Positions 5,301-7,197 of a stretch of 7,197 bases of DNA are shown piece after piece. Positions within the stretch are counted from its first letter, which is position 1. Every line of letters starts with the position of its first letter. The stretch covers positions 1 to 7,197 of the forward strand of contig CAZPUJ010000010.1 of the NCBI GenBank assembly GCA_964589725.1, given 5' to 3'. The translations under genes and the position numbers were made by a program. Under the pieces are notes generated by a model. It saw only the letters and a program-made list of their open reading frames with translations, ran no database searches and was not told where the DNA came from. Source of the stretch: CAYSHJ01 sp964589725. GTDB lineage: Bacteria > Planctomycetota > Planctomycetia > Planctomycetales > Planctomycetaceae.

Positions 5301-7121
5301 ATGATTACGTCAAACGACAACGTCACAGATCGAACATACTCGCTACCGCCATTGGGACGGAATCCGTCGTCGCAGGCTCAAGGGACTTCGCCGGGTAGTT
5401 TTTCGTTGCTGGCGAAGATTGCGAGTGGGCGCGCGGGGCGCTGGACGTTTGCGTCGCCGGATACACCGGGGATGCCGGCTCCGTCGGAAAAGACGGCTTG
5501 GGACTTCATGCCGCTCGATTGGACGATGAAGCCGGGTTTTGAAGACGACTACGAACGAGCCGAGGCTTGGGAACCGCCGGCCAGGTTCAATCCGGTCACG
5601 CAGTTGGAACACGCGCGATTGGGAATCATAACGCGCGAGATGCGGCGCGTGGCCGAACGTGAGCCGCATCTCACGGCGGAACAAGTGCGGGACGAGGTCG
5701 CGGCCGGGCGGATGATCATTCCGGCGAACAAGGTGCATCTGGGCTACAAGCTCGATCCGATGTGCATTGGCCGAGCGGGCAAGACGAAAATCAACGCCAA
5801 TATGGGAGCGTCGCCAGTCTCGTCGGGCACCGAGGAAGAAATCGAGAAACTCCACTGGGCCGAGAAGTGGGGAGCCGACACGGTCATGGACCTCTCGACC
5901 GGAGGCAATATCGACGAGTGCCGCAAGGCCATCCTCCAGAACAGCACGGTCCCGATCGGCACCGTACCGATTTACTCGATGATCATCGCACGGCGATTGG
6001 AAGACCTCGACGATGCTTCGATCCTGCAAATGATCCACCACCAAGCCAGGCAGGGAGTCGATTACTTCACGATCCACGCCGGTGTGCTGATGGAGCACTT
6101 GCAATTCGTGAAGGACCGGCTGATCGGCATTGTCAGCCGAGGCGGCTCGCTGCTGGCGAAGTGGATGATTCTCAACAAGAAGCAGAACCCGATGTACGTC
6201 CTGTGGGAGCAAATCTGTGACATCATGCGGGAGTACGACGTCAGCTTCTCGATTGGCGACGGTCTGCGGCCGGGCGGATTGGCCGATGCCTCAGACCGCG
6301 CTCAGCTTGCCGAACTCTGCACGCTGGGCGAACTGACCGACCGCGCGTGGCGAAAGGGCGTGCAAGTCATGATCGAAGGACCGGGCCACGTCCCCTTCGA
6401 TCAGATCGAATACAACATGAAATTGGAGCGGCAGCTTTGCCACGGCGCGCCGTTTTATGTGCTCGGCCCGCTGGTCACGGACATGTTTCCCGGCTACGAC
6501 CATATCACCAGTTGTATCGGAGCGACCGCCGCCGGGTATCACGGCGCGAGCATGTTGTGCTACGTGACGCCGAAAGAGCATCTTGGCCTTCCAAAGAAGG
6601 ACGACGTGAAGCAAGGCTGTATCGCTTACAAGATCGCCGCTCACGCCGCCGACGTGGCGTTAGGCATTCCCGGCACTCGTGACCGCGACGATGAACTGAC
6701 CAAAGCCCGCGCCGCCTTGAATTGGGAGAAACACTTCGAACTGAGCTTCGATCCCGAATACGCGCGCGCGTTGCACGACGAAGACCTCGACGTGGATACC
6801 GACTTTTGCGCGATGTGCGGCCACGATTGGTGCAGCGTCCGCATCTCGAAAGAGATCGTCGAATTCGCCAGCGGCAAAGCCGAGGAGTTTGCCTGGGAGA
6901 ATGCGAAGAAGACCGCGGCTCTCACGGCCGAGCAACTCGCTGTGCTGGAGAAACGCGGCGTTCTCAGCCCCGACGAAATTCACAAGCTCGCCAACAAGAC
7001 GAAAAAAGCCGTCGGAGTCGAAGCCACCAAAGCCAGTTGCCACAGCGACTACGTGGACGACGAACAGGCCAAGCAAATCCAAGACGAGCGGGTTCAACTG
7101 GTCGAACTGACGGCGAGTTAA
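5301..7121 (+). CDS. thiC: Phosphomethylpyrimidine synthase ThiC
   Basis: A complete 606-residue ThiC. It is a [4Fe-4S] radical-SAM enzyme that rearranges 5-aminoimidazole ribotide into HMP-phosphate, the pyrimidine half of thiamin, releasing formate and CO. Family blocks are all in order: KINANMGASPV (from residue 163), GADTVMDLSTGGNID, VPIGTVPIY, GIVSRGGSLLAKW, GDGLRPGGLADA, VMIEGPGHVPFDQ (E359, H363), GYDHITS (398-404) and CYVTPKEHLGLP (C420 onward). The cluster-binding CAMCGHDWC gives C503, C506 and C511 in the CX2CX4C spacing special to ThiC, close to the carboxy end as usual. Length is slightly below the E. coli protein (631). The start at 5301 follows from the ribosome site and the beginning of plausible sequence. 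No other thiamin gene is adjacent. A 289-codon frame on the opposite strand is a shadow. Confidence 0.98.
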   Translation: MITSNDNVTDRTYSLPPLGRNPSSQAQGTSPGSFSLLAKIASGRAGRWTFASPDTPGMPAPSEKTAWDFMPLDWTMKPGFEDDYERAEAWEPPARFNPVTQLEHARLGIITREMRRVAEREPHLTAEQVRDEVAAGRMIIPANKVHLGYKLDPMCIGRAGKTKINANMGASPVSSGTEEEIEKLHWAEKWGADTVMDLSTGGNIDECRKAILQNSTVPIGTVPIYSMIIARRLEDLDDASILQMIHHQARQGVDYFTIHAGVLMEHLQFVKDRLIGIVSRGGSLLAKWMILNKKQNPMYVLWEQICDIMREYDVSFSIGDGLRPGGLADASDRAQLAELCTLGELTDRAWRKGVQVMIEGPGHVPFDQIEYNMKLERQLCHGAPFYVLGPLVTDMFPGYDHITSCIGATAAGYHGASMLCYVTPKEHLGLPKKDDVKQGCIAYKIAAHAADVALGIPGTRDRDDELTKARAALNWEKHFELSFDPEYARALHDEDLDVDTDFCAMCGHDWCSVRISKEIVEFASGKAEEFAWENAKKTAALTAEQLAVLEKRGVLSPDEIHKLANKTKKAVGVEATKASCHSDYVDDEQAKQIQDERVQLVELTAS

Positions 7122-7148
7122 GGAATCGGCTCGGAATAATTTCTCGAC

Positions 7149-7197
7149 GTAGCCGAACTCGTAAGAGTTCGGACCGAAGTCTCACGACTTCGGCTAC
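7149..7197. repeat. REPIN-like inverted pair of GTAG hairpins (copy 2)
   Basis: Units at 7149-7172 (plus) and 7174-7197 (minus), one base apart, belong to the family seen at 1357-1424. Each starts GTAGCCGAA and closes on TTCGG. The internal hairpins are GAACTC-GTAA-GAGTTC and, on minus, GAAGTC-GTGA-GACTTC. Together with copy 1 the variable stem pair is T-A, C-G or G-C, always complementary. The element begins 27 bases after the thiC stop, where it may also act as a transcription stop, though there is no T-run. It touches the window edge and may continue beyond it. Confidence 0.8.

Noticed and set aside
5343..6212. 289-codon open frame on minus inside thiC.
   Set aside because: Antisense shadow of thiC, whose family blocks cover the same bases; no independent motif.

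Overview
The window looks like a stretch of a Planctomycetota (Pirellula/Gemmata-like) chromosome. This is inferred from four things: a GC-rich but not extreme composition; a glycosyltransferase of the planctomycete/acidobacterial type with a CGSC...DN amino terminus; short lone genes separated by wide spacers; and spacers packed with palindromic repeats built like those common in planctomycete genomes. No rRNA or marker gene is present to settle the phylum.

Layout. Positions 1-1061 (minus) carry the amino-terminal part of an FtsK/SpoIIIE DNA translocase, cut by the left edge. A 402-base divergent spacer follows, holding an inverted pair of GTAG-headed hairpins (REP/REPIN-like). Positions 1464-2756 (plus) encode a family-4-type glycosyltransferase. 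Positions 2757-3115 are a hairpin-rich convergent spacer with a perfect 15-base inverted repeat and a ~90-base three-hairpin unit present twice, head to head. Positions 3116-3709 (minus) encode a membrane methyltransferase of the isoprenylcysteine carboxyl methyltransferase family. From 3710 to 5300 the gene content looks eroded: a DUF4177-type small gene interrupted by an in-frame TAG, a long stretch with no convincing gene, a truncated single-TM protein fragment, and a possible sigma-factor tail fragment. Positions 5301-7121 (plus) encode a complete ThiC (HMP-P synthase). A second REPIN-like pair of the same family closes the window at 7149-7197.

The genes do not form an obvious pathway: cell division and chromosome segregation (ftsK), glycan synthesis, a membrane methyltransferase and thiamin pyrimidine synthesis are independent units. 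No TPP riboswitch was recognised ahead of thiC. The most interesting material lies between the genes. Two separate repeat families keep their hairpins through compensatory base changes, and several of their loops match the GNRA pattern, so structure rather than primary sequence seems to be preserved. The DUF4177 gene with one clean nonsense codon is the other notable item. I do not see a new multi-gene system here.
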